Source: Clostridium acidisoli DSM 12555
GTDB taxonomy: Bacteria > Bacillota > Clostridia > Clostridiales > Clostridiaceae
Reading direction: 5' to 3'
Assembly: GCF_900176305.1 (NCBI RefSeq)
Contig: NZ_FWXH01000006.1
Coordinates: 62,001 to 126,000, forward strand
DNA length: 64,000 nucleotides
The notes beneath the pieces were generated by a model. That model was not told where the DNA came from and ran no database searches. It saw only the letters and a program-made list of their open reading frames with translations. The translations under genes and the position numbers were made by a program. Positions 1 to 9,008 of the stretch are shown in pieces (position 1 is the stretch's first letter; each line of letters opens with the position of its first letter).

Positions 1-273
1 TGGATCTGGTGCCTGCGGAATATTTTTTATAGAGGAATAATAAAAATGTAAATGGGAAGTATAAAAGCATAATAATTAGGAAACTAAATTCATAAACTCG
101 CATTTATTTTACTTTAAATCTATTGATTTTACAAAAAATTTGGTTTATACTAATAAAGATTTAACAAATATGCATATATACAAAATTTTTTGTGCTTTTT
201 AGGCAAAAAATAAAAAAGTAGTATCACAACTTATTTTTAATTTAAAGGGAACATATTATTAGGAGGTAATCTA
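1..273. other. 5' edge of window, tail of an unknown gene and leader of the BMP gene
   Basis: No complete gene is visible. The first 30-50 bases may be the 3' end of an upstream gene, since all forward frames stop within about 60 bases, but too little remains to name it. The rest is an AT-rich leader that contains the candidate promoter at 123-151. I looked for the conserved core of a purine riboswitch, which would suit a nucleoside transporter, and did not see one. Confidence 0.5.
123..151 (+). promoter_or_regulatory. Candidate sigma-A promoter for the nucleoside ABC operon
   Basis: TTGATT (123-128) and TATACT (146-151) are separated by exactly 17 bases, which fits a housekeeping promoter. 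Transcription would start near 158, about 115 bases before the lipoprotein start codon. Confidence 0.5.
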
Positions 274-1347
274 ATGAACAAGAAAAGAATATTAGCAGGA
301 ATAGCATCACTTTTAATAGTGGCAACTGTTTTTGCAGGATGTGGAAGCAGCAGTAGTTCTAGTAGCAGCAGTAGTAGTAGCAAGAAAATTAAGATAGGAC
401 TTTCTACTGATGAAGGCGGATTAAATGATAAATCATTTAACCAAGCAGCTGATACAGGAATAAAGAAAGCAGTAAGCGAATTTGGAAACATTGATTATAA
501 ACCAATAGAATCAAAGAAATCAGATGAATATCAACCAAATCTTCAATCTTTAGTTGATGTTGGATCAGACCTAGTTTTTGGAGTAGGATATCAGATGGCA
601 GATGCACTTCAAGCAGTTGCTAACAAATACCCTGATAAGAAATTTGCTATAATTGATAATGCTTATGATAAGCAACCTAAAAATGTTGAATCATTAATAT
701 TTAAATCACAAGAAGGATCATTTTTAATGGGTGTAATTGCAGCAAAAGAAACTAAAACTAATAAACTTGGATTTATAGGTGGTAAACAAGGGGATTTAAT
801 AGATAGTTTTGCAGCTGGTTACATAGCAGGAGCAAGAGCAATAAACCCTAATATTCAGGTAAAAGTATTATATGCTGATAGTTATTCAGATACTGCAAAA
901 GGAAAAGAACTAGCAAGTACATTATATGGTGATGGATATGACATCGTATATCATGCTGCTGGTGGAGTTGGTATTGGTGTATTTGATGCAGCAGAAGATG
1001 CTAGAACTGCTGGTAAAGATGTATGGGCTATAGGTGTTGACCAAGACCAAGCAGTAACAGTTCCTAAATATGCTAATGTTATTCTTTCTAGTAATTTAAA
1101 GAGAGTTGATACAGCAACATATCAAGTTGTAAAAGACTTAAAAAATGGTAAATTTGCAGGTGGAACAGTTAAAGTATTTGGACTAAAAGAAGATGGCGTA
1201 GGATATGCTCCAACAACAAAAAATCATGTATCTAAAGATATATTAGATTTAGTTGACAAGTACAAACAAGCAATAATTGATGGTAAAATTGTTGTTCCAT
1301 CAAAAATAACAGATGCTAATAGTTTTACAGCTCCTTCAGTTCAATAA
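274..1347 (+). CDS. BMP-family nucleoside-binding lipoprotein
   Basis: This is the 357-residue extracellular substrate-binding lipoprotein of a BMP/PnrA-type ABC importer. The family binds purine and other nucleosides. A signal peptide ends in the lipobox VFAGC (Cys about residue 23), followed by a poly-serine linker encoded by AGY repeats. The mature part has the family's opening, ending in GLNDKSFNQ, and the later segments YQMADALQ and GVDQDQ. The ATG follows AGGAGG at 261-266. A hairpin terminator at 1407-1434 separates it from the ATPase gene, as is common when the binding protein is made in excess. Nucleoside specificity is inferred from the family and from the permease neighbours. Confidence 0.88.
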   Translation: MNKKRILAGIASLLIVATVFAGCGSSSSSSSSSSSSKKIKIGLSTDEGGLNDKSFNQAADTGIKKAVSEFGNIDYKPIESKKSDEYQPNLQSLVDVGSDLVFGVGYQMADALQAVANKYPDKKFAIIDNAYDKQPKNVESLIFKSQEGSFLMGVIAAKETKTNKLGFIGGKQGDLIDSFAAGYIAGARAINPNIQVKVLYADSYSDTAKGKELASTLYGDGYDIVYHAAGGVGIGVFDAAEDARTAGKDVWAIGVDQDQAVTVPKYANVILSSNLKRVDTATYQVVKDLKNGKFAGGTVKVFGLKEDGVGYAPTTKNHVSKDILDLVDKYKQAIIDGKIVVPSKITDANSFTAPSVQ

Positions 1348-1406
1348 TTAGTTTATAAAATTTAATAAAAATCTTTACTATTATATTAGGTTCATAATAT
1401 AATAAT

Positions 1407-1434
1407 GGCTAGGCATAAAAACCTAGCCTTTTTT
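1407..1434 (+). terminator. Attenuating terminator between binding protein and ATPase genes
   Basis: A perfect 7-bp stem (GGCTAGG/CCTAGCC) with an 8-base loop is followed by six T. It lies inside the operon, so partial termination would favour the upstream lipoprotein gene. Confidence 0.8.
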
Positions 1435-1466
1435 CTGAAGAGGTAGATCAATTGAGGAGGATTGAA

Positions 1467-3005
1467 ATGGATAGGGTAGTCGAAATGAAAAATATTACGA
1501 AGATTTTCCCTGGTACAGTGGCTAATGATAATGTGAATTTTGAACTCTTTAGAGGAGAAACGCATGTATTATTAGGCGAAAACGGAGCTGGAAAAACAAC
1601 GCTTATGAATGTTTTATATGGACTTTATCAGCCGGAAAAAGGTGAAATCTTTGTAAATGGAACAGAACATAAAATATCAAATCCTAACGATGCCATTAAG
1701 CTTGGTATAGGAATGGTTCACCAGCATTTTATGCTTGTAGATAATTTTACAGTAGTGGAAAATATGATTTTAGGAATAGAACCTAAAATTGGATTAAAAA
1801 TAAACATGAAAAAAGCAATTCAAGACGTTAAAGAATTAGCAGATAAATATGGGTTTAATATAGAACCAAATGCAGTTATACATGACATATCTGTTGGACA
1901 GCAGCAGAAGGTTGAAATACTTAAAGCTCTTTATAGAGGAGCAGATGTATTAATATTAGATGAACCTACAGCGGTACTTACACCACAAGAAATAGATGAA
2001 CTTGGAGTTATAATTGATAATTTAAAAAAAGAAGGAAAATCAGTAATACTGATTACACATAAACTTAAAGAAGTAATGAAAATGAGTGATAGAGTTACAA
2101 TAATAAGAAGAGGTAAGGTTACTGGAACTGTAAATACAAAGGAAACTAACATTGATAAACTTGCAGAACTTATGGTAGGAAGAAAAGTTAATCTTACAGT
2201 AGATAAAGAAGAATCAGTTCCAGGTAAAGATATGCTTGTAATTGAGGACCTTAAGGTTAAAGACTCAAGAGGTGTTTCAGTTGTAAAGGGTGTAAATTTA
2301 ACTGTACATGCAGGTGAAATTGTTGGTATAGCTGGTGTTGACGGTAATGGCCAAAGCGAATTCATTGAAGCAATTACAGGGTTAATGAAACCTGAAAGCG
2401 GTAAAATTACATTAGACGGAAAAGATATATTTAATAAGACACCTAGAGAGATATCTGACAGTGGTATAGGATATGTACCAGAGGATAGACATAAAAGAGG
2501 ACTTATTTTAAACTTTTCACTATTTGAGAATTCTATTTTAGGATTATATCACAAACTTCCTTTTAGTAAGGGAATAGTTATGAGATATAATGAAATAAAA
2601 AAACATTCAAGAAAACTTATTGATGAGTTTGATGTTAGAACTCCATCTGAAAATGTAACAGCAGCATCACTTTCAGGCGGAAACCAACAAAAACTTATAG
2701 TAGCTCGAGAAATATCTAAAAATCCTAATCTCTTAATTGCAGCACAACCTACAAGAGGGCTTGACGTTGGTGCTATTGAATATATCCATAAAAGAATAGT
2801 AGAAGAGAGAGACAAGAAAAAAGCAGTTCTTTTGGTTTCACTTGAATTAGATGAAATATTAGCGCTTTCAGATAAAATAGCAGTAATGTATGACGGAAAT
2901 ATAGTAGATATCCTTGATGCAAAGCATGCAGATGAGAAGAAACTTGGAATATTAATGGCTGGAGGAAGTATAAAAAGTGATAGAGAGGTGAGTGACGGTG
3001 AATAA
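1467..3005 (+). CDS. Nucleoside ABC transporter, double ATP-binding subunit
   Basis: A 512-residue ATPase with two ABC domains in tandem, like NupA/RbsA-type proteins. The first domain has Walker A GENGAGKTT, signature SVGQQQ and Walker B LILDEPTAVL. The second has a degenerate Walker A (GVDGNGQS), signature LSGGNQQK and a D-loop region PTRGLDVGA. The degenerate second Walker A is normal for this family. The reading frame extends upstream to a TTG at 1452, but AGGAGG at 1455-1460 sits six bases before the ATG at 1467, so that ATG is preferred. The stop overlaps the next gene by 8 bases, which indicates translational coupling. Confidence 0.88.
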   Translation: MDRVVEMKNITKIFPGTVANDNVNFELFRGETHVLLGENGAGKTTLMNVLYGLYQPEKGEIFVNGTEHKISNPNDAIKLGIGMVHQHFMLVDNFTVVENMILGIEPKIGLKINMKKAIQDVKELADKYGFNIEPNAVIHDISVGQQQKVEILKALYRGADVLILDEPTAVLTPQEIDELGVIIDNLKKEGKSVILITHKLKEVMKMSDRVTIIRRGKVTGTVNTKETNIDKLAELMVGRKVNLTVDKEESVPGKDMLVIEDLKVKDSRGVSVVKGVNLTVHAGEIVGIAGVDGNGQSEFIEAITGLMKPESGKITLDGKDIFNKTPREISDSGIGYVPEDRHKRGLILNFSLFENSILGLYHKLPFSKGIVMRYNEIKKHSRKLIDEFDVRTPSENVTAASLSGGNQQKLIVAREISKNPNLLIAAQPTRGLDVGAIEYIHKRIVEERDKKKAVLLVSLELDEILALSDKIAVMYDGNIVDILDAKHADEKKLGILMAGGSIKSDREVSDGE

Positions 3006-4107
3006 TTCTGAAGAAAAAAACAATAGATTTTTAGGTGCAATAAAATATGCAGCAAAAAGTTTGGCTTTCCCATTGTTTGCAATTTTTATATCCTTCTTTG
3101 TGGCAGTGTTTTTTGTAATGTGGGCAAAAGGTTATGGAATAACTGAATATTTTACAGCATTAACAGATTTAATTGGAACTATAATAACAGGAAGTTATGG
3201 CTCAACATCTCAAGCACTTGAAACATTAACTTATATAACACCGCTAATATTTACAGGAGTTGCCAGTGCTGTTGCCTTTAAATGTGGAATTTTTAATATA
3301 GGAACAGAAGGACAATTTACACTAGGAATGCTTGCAGCAGCCGTTGTTGGTCAAATACCAGGACTAAGCCCAATAGTACATGTACCACTAATAATATTAA
3401 GTGGCATTATAGCAGGAGGACTATGGGGAGCAATACCTGGATTTTTAAAAGCAAAATTTGGAATAAATGAAGTTATCAATTGTATAATGCTTAACTATAT
3501 AGCAATGTATGTAGTCAATTTTGTAATAATGAGAACTCCAGCAGGAATACATAGTAAAGCGCAAACACCTATAATACAAGATAGTGCAAAGCTTTTTAGA
3601 TTTAGTTCATCAAGCAGAGCCAATGTTGGAATCATAATAGCAGTAATATGTGCAATATTTGTATTTTGGCTACTATGGAAAACAACAAAGGGATACGAAA
3701 TAAGAGCAGTAGGTATCAATCCACATGCATCAGAATATGGTGGAATAAATATTGCAAGAAACACTATATTTGCTATGTTAATATCGGGAGCCATTGCAGG
3801 ACTTGGTGGTGCAACACATTTAGCAGGTACAGTTTACAATACTACAGATTTATTGTCTTTTGTCGGATATGGATTGGACGGTATAGCAGTTGCATTACTT
3901 GCTAAAAGTAATCCTATTGGTTGCATACCTTCAGCAATATTGTTTGGTACTTTGAATAGTAGTTCAAGAATACTTCAAATCAATAGTATACCAAAAGAAA
4001 TTGTATATTTAATTCAGTCAGTTGTTATAGTATTTGTAGCTACTGATTATATAGTTGATTATTTTAAAGAAAAAAAGAGAAAAAAGGGGGCTATTTTAAA
4101 TGGATAA
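2998..4107 (+). CDS. Nucleoside ABC transporter permease
   Basis: A hydrophobic protein of about 369 residues from the BPD_transp_2 permease family (NupB/YufP-like), with roughly ten membrane segments. The conserved cytoplasmic loop reads GYEIRAVGINPHASEYGGI. The GTG at 2998 has AGAGAGG at 2982-2988, nine bases upstream. An in-frame GTG at 2992 is too close to that site. The gene overlaps the ATPase gene upstream and the second permease downstream, so the three form one coupled unit. Confidence 0.85.
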   Translation: MNNSEEKNNRFLGAIKYAAKSLAFPLFAIFISFFVAVFFVMWAKGYGITEYFTALTDLIGTIITGSYGSTSQALETLTYITPLIFTGVASAVAFKCGIFNIGTEGQFTLGMLAAAVVGQIPGLSPIVHVPLIILSGIIAGGLWGAIPGFLKAKFGINEVINCIMLNYIAMYVVNFVIMRTPAGIHSKAQTPIIQDSAKLFRFSSSSRANVGIIIAVICAIFVFWLLWKTTKGYEIRAVGINPHASEYGGINIARNTIFAMLISGAIAGLGGATHLAGTVYNTTDLLSFVGYGLDGIAVALLAKSNPIGCIPSAILFGTLNSSSRILQINSIPKEIVYLIQSVVIVFVATDYIVDYFKEKKRKKGAILNG

Positions 4108-5032
4108 GATGACTCTTATTGTGAGTATTGTAGCAGCCACTCTTAGAATGGCTACACCACTTATATTTACTGGGTTAGGTGGAGTGTTTTCAGAAAACTC
4201 AGGAGTTGTAAACATAGGACTTGAAGGTATGATGATTATAGGTGCGTTTTTTGCAGTATTAGGATCATACTTAACTGGTAGCCCAATTATAGGAATATTG
4301 TTTGCAGCAGTAGCAGGCGGAGTAATAGCTGCTCTTCATGCGTTTTTAAGTATACATTTAAGAGCTGATCAAGTAATTTCTGGTACAGCTATAAACTTAT
4401 TTGCTACAGCATTTGCAAGTTTTATGATATTCAGAGTATTTAATACAGGTGGACAGACTAACATAGTTAATTCATTATCATACCATATACCTAAATTTAT
4501 TGAAAATATACCTGTTTTCGGTAAGCTTCTTGGTGGACTTAATTGGTTTGTGTATATAGCTATAATTTTAGTATTTATAACTGATTTTATACTTTATAAA
4601 ACGCCATTTGGACTTAGAATCAGAGCAGTTGGAGAGCATCCTGGCGCTGCTGATACACTTGGAATAAGTGTTTATAAGATTAGATATATATGCGTTATAC
4701 TTTCAGGAGTGCTTGCTGGAATAGGAGGAGCTTCTTTATCAATAGGTTTATCAAATCTGTTTAGAGAAGGTATGACAGCAGGACGTGGATATATAGCTTT
4801 AGCGGCTATGATATTTGGTAACTGGAGGCCAAAGGGAACAATGTGGGCTTGCCTACTATTTGCTTTTGGTAGTGCACTTCAAATAAATGCACAAATGTTA
4901 AGCTTCCAAATACCAGATGAAATATATGCTATGATCCCATATGTACTTACAATGTTTGCCTTAGCTGGATTTGTTGGAAAGACAGTTGCACCAGCAGCAG
5001 ATGGAATTGCATACATAAAGGGGAAAAGATAA
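4100..5032 (+). CDS. Nucleoside ABC transporter, second permease
   Basis: A 310-residue membrane protein of the same permease family (NupC/YufQ-like). It has the paired loop motif GLRIRAVGEHPGAADTLGI, which matches the loop in the first permease. The two permeases would form the heterodimeric channel. The start ATG overlaps the preceding gene by 8 bases and has GGGGG at 4086-4090. A strong terminator follows, ending the operon. Confidence 0.85.
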   Translation: MDKMTLIVSIVAATLRMATPLIFTGLGGVFSENSGVVNIGLEGMMIIGAFFAVLGSYLTGSPIIGILFAAVAGGVIAALHAFLSIHLRADQVISGTAINLFATAFASFMIFRVFNTGGQTNIVNSLSYHIPKFIENIPVFGKLLGGLNWFVYIAIILVFITDFILYKTPFGLRIRAVGEHPGAADTLGISVYKIRYICVILSGVLAGIGGASLSIGLSNLFREGMTAGRGYIALAAMIFGNWRPKGTMWACLLFAFGSALQINAQMLSFQIPDEIYAMIPYVLTMFALAGFVGKTVAPAADGIAYIKGKR

Positions 5033-5052
5033 AGAGAAAGTTGTACCTCTAA

Positions 5053-5095
5053 TGGGCTGAGTTAAATTGATTTGGATTTAGCTCAGCCCATTTTT
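5053..5095 (+). terminator. Terminator of the nucleoside ABC operon
   Basis: A stem of about 15 bp (TGGGCTGAG pairing with CTCAGCCCA and extending inward through TTAAAT/ATTTAG with one G-U pair) is followed by a run of five T. Confidence 0.85.
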
Positions 5096-5230
5096 GAATA
5101 AAAATTAATTTTTAGGGGAATCTTGTTACATATTAAGGAATTTTAATATTTATTGGTGTTGGAAAGGTAAATTTATGATATACTAACCTTATAATAGATT
5201 TAATATGGTAATGAGATATGGGTGAAAGTT

Positions 5231-6595
5231 ATGAACTTAGATTTTAATTTAAATTTAACTCAGCAACAAAAAATGGTTATGACTCATGAGATGCAACTGT
5301 CAGTAAAACTTCTTCAAATGTCTAATTTTGAATTAGTTGAATATTTAAATCAAGAAATACAGGAAAATCCTGTAATTGATGCTGATTTTTCAAAATTAGA
5401 GACTGACCAAAGTGATGAAAAAATTGATTATAAAAAGCTATCGGAGTATTTGGAGGGCGATAATTATAATTCGGGAGTTAACTATGGAGAGGAGCAGAGC
5501 TCACCTTTTAATTTTATATCAGAGGAGAAGTCACTTAAGGATTATTTAAAAGAGCAGCTTATAGGATTAAATGAAAATGGTTACATAAAAGCAATATGTA
5601 CGTATATTATTGAATGTATTGATGCCACTGGTTATTTTGTTGATGATTTAGATGATGTGTCTAAAGTGCTAAACGTAAAAAAAGAAGATGCAATAGAAGC
5701 ATTAGAAATCGTTCAGAGCCTTGAACCAATTGGAATAGGGGCTACAAATCTAAAGGAATGTTTAAAAATTCAAGCTCAGTCAAAGGGAATATTAGATGAT
5801 AACTTTGAAAAAATTATATATGATCACTTGGAAGATATAGGAGACAACAAATATAATAAAATTGCAAAAGATCTTAATATATCGGTGAGAGAAGCACAAG
5901 AGTATGGTGATGAGATAAAAAAGCTTGAACCAAAACCTTCAAGGGGATTTTATACTGGAGAGGAAGTTAAATATATTATTCCCGATGCCTATATTGAAAA
6001 TATTGGTGGTGAAATTTATGTTGTAATGAACGATTCTTCATTACCTAAGCTATCAATAAGCAATGTATATAAAAGTATATTAGATGGAACAGATGACAAA
6101 GAAGCAAAAAAATATGTTAAAGAGAAAATGAACAATGCTATTTTTTTAATGAAAAGTATAGACATGAGGAAAAGCACTATCTATAAAGTAGTTGAACAAA
6201 TTGTTGACATACAAAGGGATTATTTTCTTAAGGGTAATGAATATTTAAAAGGCATGACTTTAAAAGATATTGCGGATAGAATTGACATGCATGAATCCAC
6301 TGTAAGCAGAGCCATTAAAGAAAAATATATTTATACAGACAAGGGCATCATAAGGATAAAGGATTTATTTACAACAGCTATTAGTAATAATAACAACAAT
6401 GAAGATGTATCTGCTAATAACATAAAAAATAAAATAAAAGAACTTATAGATGCTGAAAAAAAAGAAAAACCAATTTCAGATCAAAACATTTGCGACAGTT
6501 TAAATGAAGAGGGCTTTAAAATTTCTAGAAGAACTGTAGCAAAATATAGAGAAGAAATGGGGATTAAGTCGTCAGGAAAAAGAAAGAGATTTTAA
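5231..6595 (+). CDS. rpoN: RNA polymerase sigma-54 factor
   Basis: About 454 residues, normal for sigma-54. The N-terminal activator-interacting region is rich in Gln, Leu and Met (LTQQQKMVMTHEMQLSVKLL). The core-binding region follows. The C-terminal helix-turn-helix is followed by the RpoN box, here SRRTVAKYRE. The protein directs transcription from -24/-12 promoters together with AAA+ activators. The ATG at 5231 has GGGTGA just upstream; an in-frame GTG at 5222 is the alternative start. The position directly before cggR is typical of Clostridium. No activator gene is visible in this window. Confidence 0.93.
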   Translation: MNLDFNLNLTQQQKMVMTHEMQLSVKLLQMSNFELVEYLNQEIQENPVIDADFSKLETDQSDEKIDYKKLSEYLEGDNYNSGVNYGEEQSSPFNFISEEKSLKDYLKEQLIGLNENGYIKAICTYIIECIDATGYFVDDLDDVSKVLNVKKEDAIEALEIVQSLEPIGIGATNLKECLKIQAQSKGILDDNFEKIIYDHLEDIGDNKYNKIAKDLNISVREAQEYGDEIKKLEPKPSRGFYTGEEVKYIIPDAYIENIGGEIYVVMNDSSLPKLSISNVYKSILDGTDDKEAKKYVKEKMNNAIFLMKSIDMRKSTIYKVVEQIVDIQRDYFLKGNEYLKGMTLKDIADRIDMHESTVSRAIKEKYIYTDKGIIRIKDLFTTAISNNNNNEDVSANNIKNKIKELIDAEKKEKPISDQNICDSLNEEGFKISRRTVAKYREEMGIKSSGKRKRF

Positions 6596-6656
6596 AAAAT
6601 ATAAAATAATTTATATTTTTTTTGTAAATACTATTTAAAAATAAAGTGTTTTAATC

Positions 6657-6704
6657 TATAATAATAAGTGGGACATGAATTGAGTTGCTGGGACGCTCTT
6701 GGGC
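6657..6704 (+). promoter_or_regulatory. Promoter -10 and CggR-type operator upstream of cggR
   Basis: A TATAAT at 6657-6662, with only a weak -35, is followed by TGGGAC-N6-TGAG-N4-TGGGAC-N6-GGGC at 6669-6704. The established Bacillus CggR operator is CGGGAC-N6-TGTC-N4-CGGGAC-N6-TGTC. Both GGGAC elements and all spacings match; the TGTC elements are degenerate. The operator would cover the transcription start, giving autorepression of the cggR-glycolysis unit. Confidence 0.75.
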
Positions 6705-6720
6705 CAGTGAGGTGGTTAAA

Positions 6721-7746
6721 TTGCACGAAATATTAAAGTTGCAGAAAAAAATTGTTCCAGAACTTATGGATTTGCTTGAAAAGAGATATAATATTTTAAG
6801 GACAATATACTATAATCAACCTATAGGTAGACGGATACTTGCCAACAAATTGGAAATAGGCGAAAGAGTAGTTCGAACTGAAATTAACTTTCTTAAAAAG
6901 CAAAATTTAATTAACATAGGTACTCCTGGAATGTCAGTAACGTATGAAGGTGAAGAAGTAATAGATAAACTAAAGAATTTTATACGTGAATTTAAAGGGT
7001 TAACTGAAATTGAAGGCTTAATAAAAGAAAAACTAAATATAAAAAAGGTAATTATTGTGCCTGGAAGTATTGATGAAGACACCACTGTAATGAATGAACT
7101 AGGTAGGACGGCTGCAAAGTATGTCGAAAACATAATACAAGATGGAAATATAATTGCAATTACAGGTGGAACTAGTATTAAAAAGGTTATTGATAATTTC
7201 ACAGAAAATTGTCACTTTCCACATGCCATTGTTGTACCAGCAAGAGGTGGCATGGACAGAAAAGTTGAGACAGAAGCCAATACTTTAGCTGCAAATCTTG
7301 CAAATAAGCTTGATGCGACATATAAACTATTGCATGTTCCAGACAATCTTAGTAATGAAGCGTTAAGTACTATTCTTAATGAAAAAAGCATTAAGGATGT
7401 TATAGAAACCATACACAGAGCTAATATCATTGTTTATGGTGTAGGAAGAGCCGATGAAATGAGTAGACGTAGAGGCCTTAGTAAAGAAGAAACTTTGAGA
7501 ATATTAGAGCAAGGTTCTGTAGGAGAAGCTTTTGGTTATTTTTTTGATAATGCTGGCGAAGTAGTTTATGCAACGCCTTCAGTTGGATTGAAAATTGAAG
7601 ATATTAACAATGTGGATAATCTTATAGCAGTTGCAGGTGAAAAAACCAAAGCAGAAGCTATTGTATCAACACAACTTAATAATGAGAAAAGTGTTCTAGT
7701 TACAGATGAAGGTACAGCTATTGAAATAGTTAAACTTTTAAATTAA
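6721..7746 (+). CDS. cggR: Central glycolytic genes regulator CggR
   Basis: A SorC/DeoR-family repressor of about 341 residues. An N-terminal winged helix (around GRRILANKLEIGERVVRTEI) is followed by the sugar-phosphate-binding domain with ITGGTSIKKV and VPARGGM. In Bacillus, fructose-1,6-bisphosphate relieves CggR repression of gapA and downstream genes, and the same role is inferred here because gap-pgk-tpiA-gpmI-eno follow directly. The frame is open back to a TTG at 6685, inside the operator-like repeat. AGGTGG at 6710-6715 points instead to the TTG at 6721. Confidence 0.88.
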   Translation: MHEILKLQKKIVPELMDLLEKRYNILRTIYYNQPIGRRILANKLEIGERVVRTEINFLKKQNLINIGTPGMSVTYEGEEVIDKLKNFIREFKGLTEIEGLIKEKLNIKKVIIVPGSIDEDTTVMNELGRTAAKYVENIIQDGNIIAITGGTSIKKVIDNFTENCHFPHAIVVPARGGMDRKVETEANTLAANLANKLDATYKLLHVPDNLSNEALSTILNEKSIKDVIETIHRANIIVYGVGRADEMSRRRGLSKEETLRILEQGSVGEAFGYFFDNAGEVVYATPSVGLKIEDINNVDNLIAVAGEKTKAEAIVSTQLNNEKSVLVTDEGTAIEIVKLLN

Positions 7747-7874
7747 ACAAGTTAACAAATATCTTTCAATAATTTTTTTGTTGATTAGGTATTTTTAAAT
7801 AAATTTTTATTAAACTGCTAATAATTATATTTTATATATAGTTTTAGAATATTATATTTTTGGAGGTATTTACA

Positions 7875-8879
7875 ATGGCAAAAATAGCTATTAATGGTTT
7901 TGGAAGAATAGGAAGATTAGCTTTAAGAAGAATACTTGAAGTTCCTGGTCTAGAGGTTGTTGCAATCAATGACTTAACTGATGCAAAAATGTTAGCACAC
8001 TTATTCAAATATGATTCATCACAAGGAAGATTTAACGGAGAAATCGAAGTTAAAGAAGGAGCTTTCGTAGTTAACGGAAAAGAAGTTAAAGTTTTCGCAG
8101 AAGCAGATCCTGAAAAATTACCTTGGGGAGAACTTGGAATAGACGTTGTACTTGAATGTACTGGTTTCTTCACAAAGAAAGAAAAAGCAGAAGCTCATGT
8201 TAGAGCAGGTGCTAAAAAAGTTGTTATATCAGCTCCAGCTGGAAACGACTTAAAGACAATAGTATTCAATGTTAACAATGAAGACCTTGATGGAACAGAA
8301 ACAGTTATATCTGGTGCATCATGCACAACTAACTGCTTAGCTCCAATGGCTAAAGTATTAAATGACAAATTTGGAATAGAAAAAGGATTCATGACTACAA
8401 TCCATGCTTATACAAATGATCAAAATACATTAGATGGCCCACACAAAAAAGGCGATTTAAGAAGAGCTAGAGCTGCTGCTGTAAGCATAATCCCTAACTC
8501 AACTGGTGCTGCTAAAGCAATAGCACAAGTTATTCCTGATTTAAAAGGAAAATTAGACGGAAATGCACAAAGAGTTCCAGTTCCAACTGGTTCAATCACT
8601 GAATTAGTTTCAGTTCTTAAGAAAAACGTAACAGTTGAAGAAATCAATGCTGCTATGAAAGCTGCTGCTGATGAATCATTTGGTTACACTGAAGATGAAA
8701 TAGTTTCAGCTGACGTTGTAGGAATTAACTTTGGATCATTATTCGATGCTACTTTAACTAAAATAGTAGACGTTAATGGATCACAATTAGTTAAAACAGC
8801 TGCTTGGTATGATAATGAAATGTCATATACTTCACAGTTAGTTAGAACTTTAGAATATTTTGCAAAAATCGCTAAATAA
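7875..8879 (+). CDS. gap: Glyceraldehyde-3-phosphate dehydrogenase
   Basis: A 334-residue NAD-dependent GAPDH that oxidises and phosphorylates glyceraldehyde 3-phosphate in glycolysis. The N-terminal nucleotide-binding motif is [14 protein letters not shown]. The catalytic cysteine lies in [12 protein letters not shown]. The C-terminal part has the usual WYDNEMSY. The ATG at 7875 has GGAGGT at 7862-7867; the frame upstream of it is not needed. Codon use is strongly biased, as expected for a highly expressed gene. It is the first enzyme gene after cggR. Confidence 0.97.
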   Translation: MAKIAINGFGRIGRLALRRILEVPGLEVVAINDLTDAKMLAHLFKYDSSQGRFNGEIEVKEGAFVVNGKEVKVFAEADPEKLPWGELGIDVVLECTGFFTKKEKAEAHVRAGAKKVVISAPAGNDLKTIVFNVNNEDLDGTETVISGASCTTNCLAPMAKVLNDKFGIEKGFMTTIHAYTNDQNTLDGPHKKGDLRRARAAAVSIIPNSTGAAKAIAQVIPDLKGKLDGNAQRVPVPTGSITELVSVLKKNVTVEEINAAMKAAADESFGYTEDEIVSADVVGINFGSLFDATLTKIVDVNGSQLVKTAAWYDNEMSYTSQLVRTLEYFAKIAK

Positions 8880-8940
8880 TCTAAAAGTTAATAGATAATT
8901 ATATTAAATATTTTAAATATTTAAGAGAAACATAGTAGAG

Positions 8941-8982
8941 AGGTCTGGTTTTGTAGTTATGGCTATGAGGCTGGGCCTTTTT
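8941..8982 (+). terminator. Hairpin with T-run between gap and pgk
   Basis: AGGTCTGG (8941-8948) can pair with CTGGGCCT (8971-8978) using several G-U pairs, followed by a T-run. It may attenuate or process the transcript so that gap is expressed above pgk. Confidence 0.5.
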
Positions 8983-9008
8983 AAATAAAATTTTAGAGGT
9001 GAAATTTA

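Noticed and set aside
1-273. Possible purine riboswitch before the nucleoside ABC operon
   Set aside because: The conserved purine-riboswitch core and its loop-loop elements were not found; only a promoter is supported.
2549-3082. Long antisense reading frame over the nucleoside ATPase gene
   Set aside because: It is a shadow of the real coding frame, without a ribosome site or domain motifs; AT-rich codon use often opens such frames.
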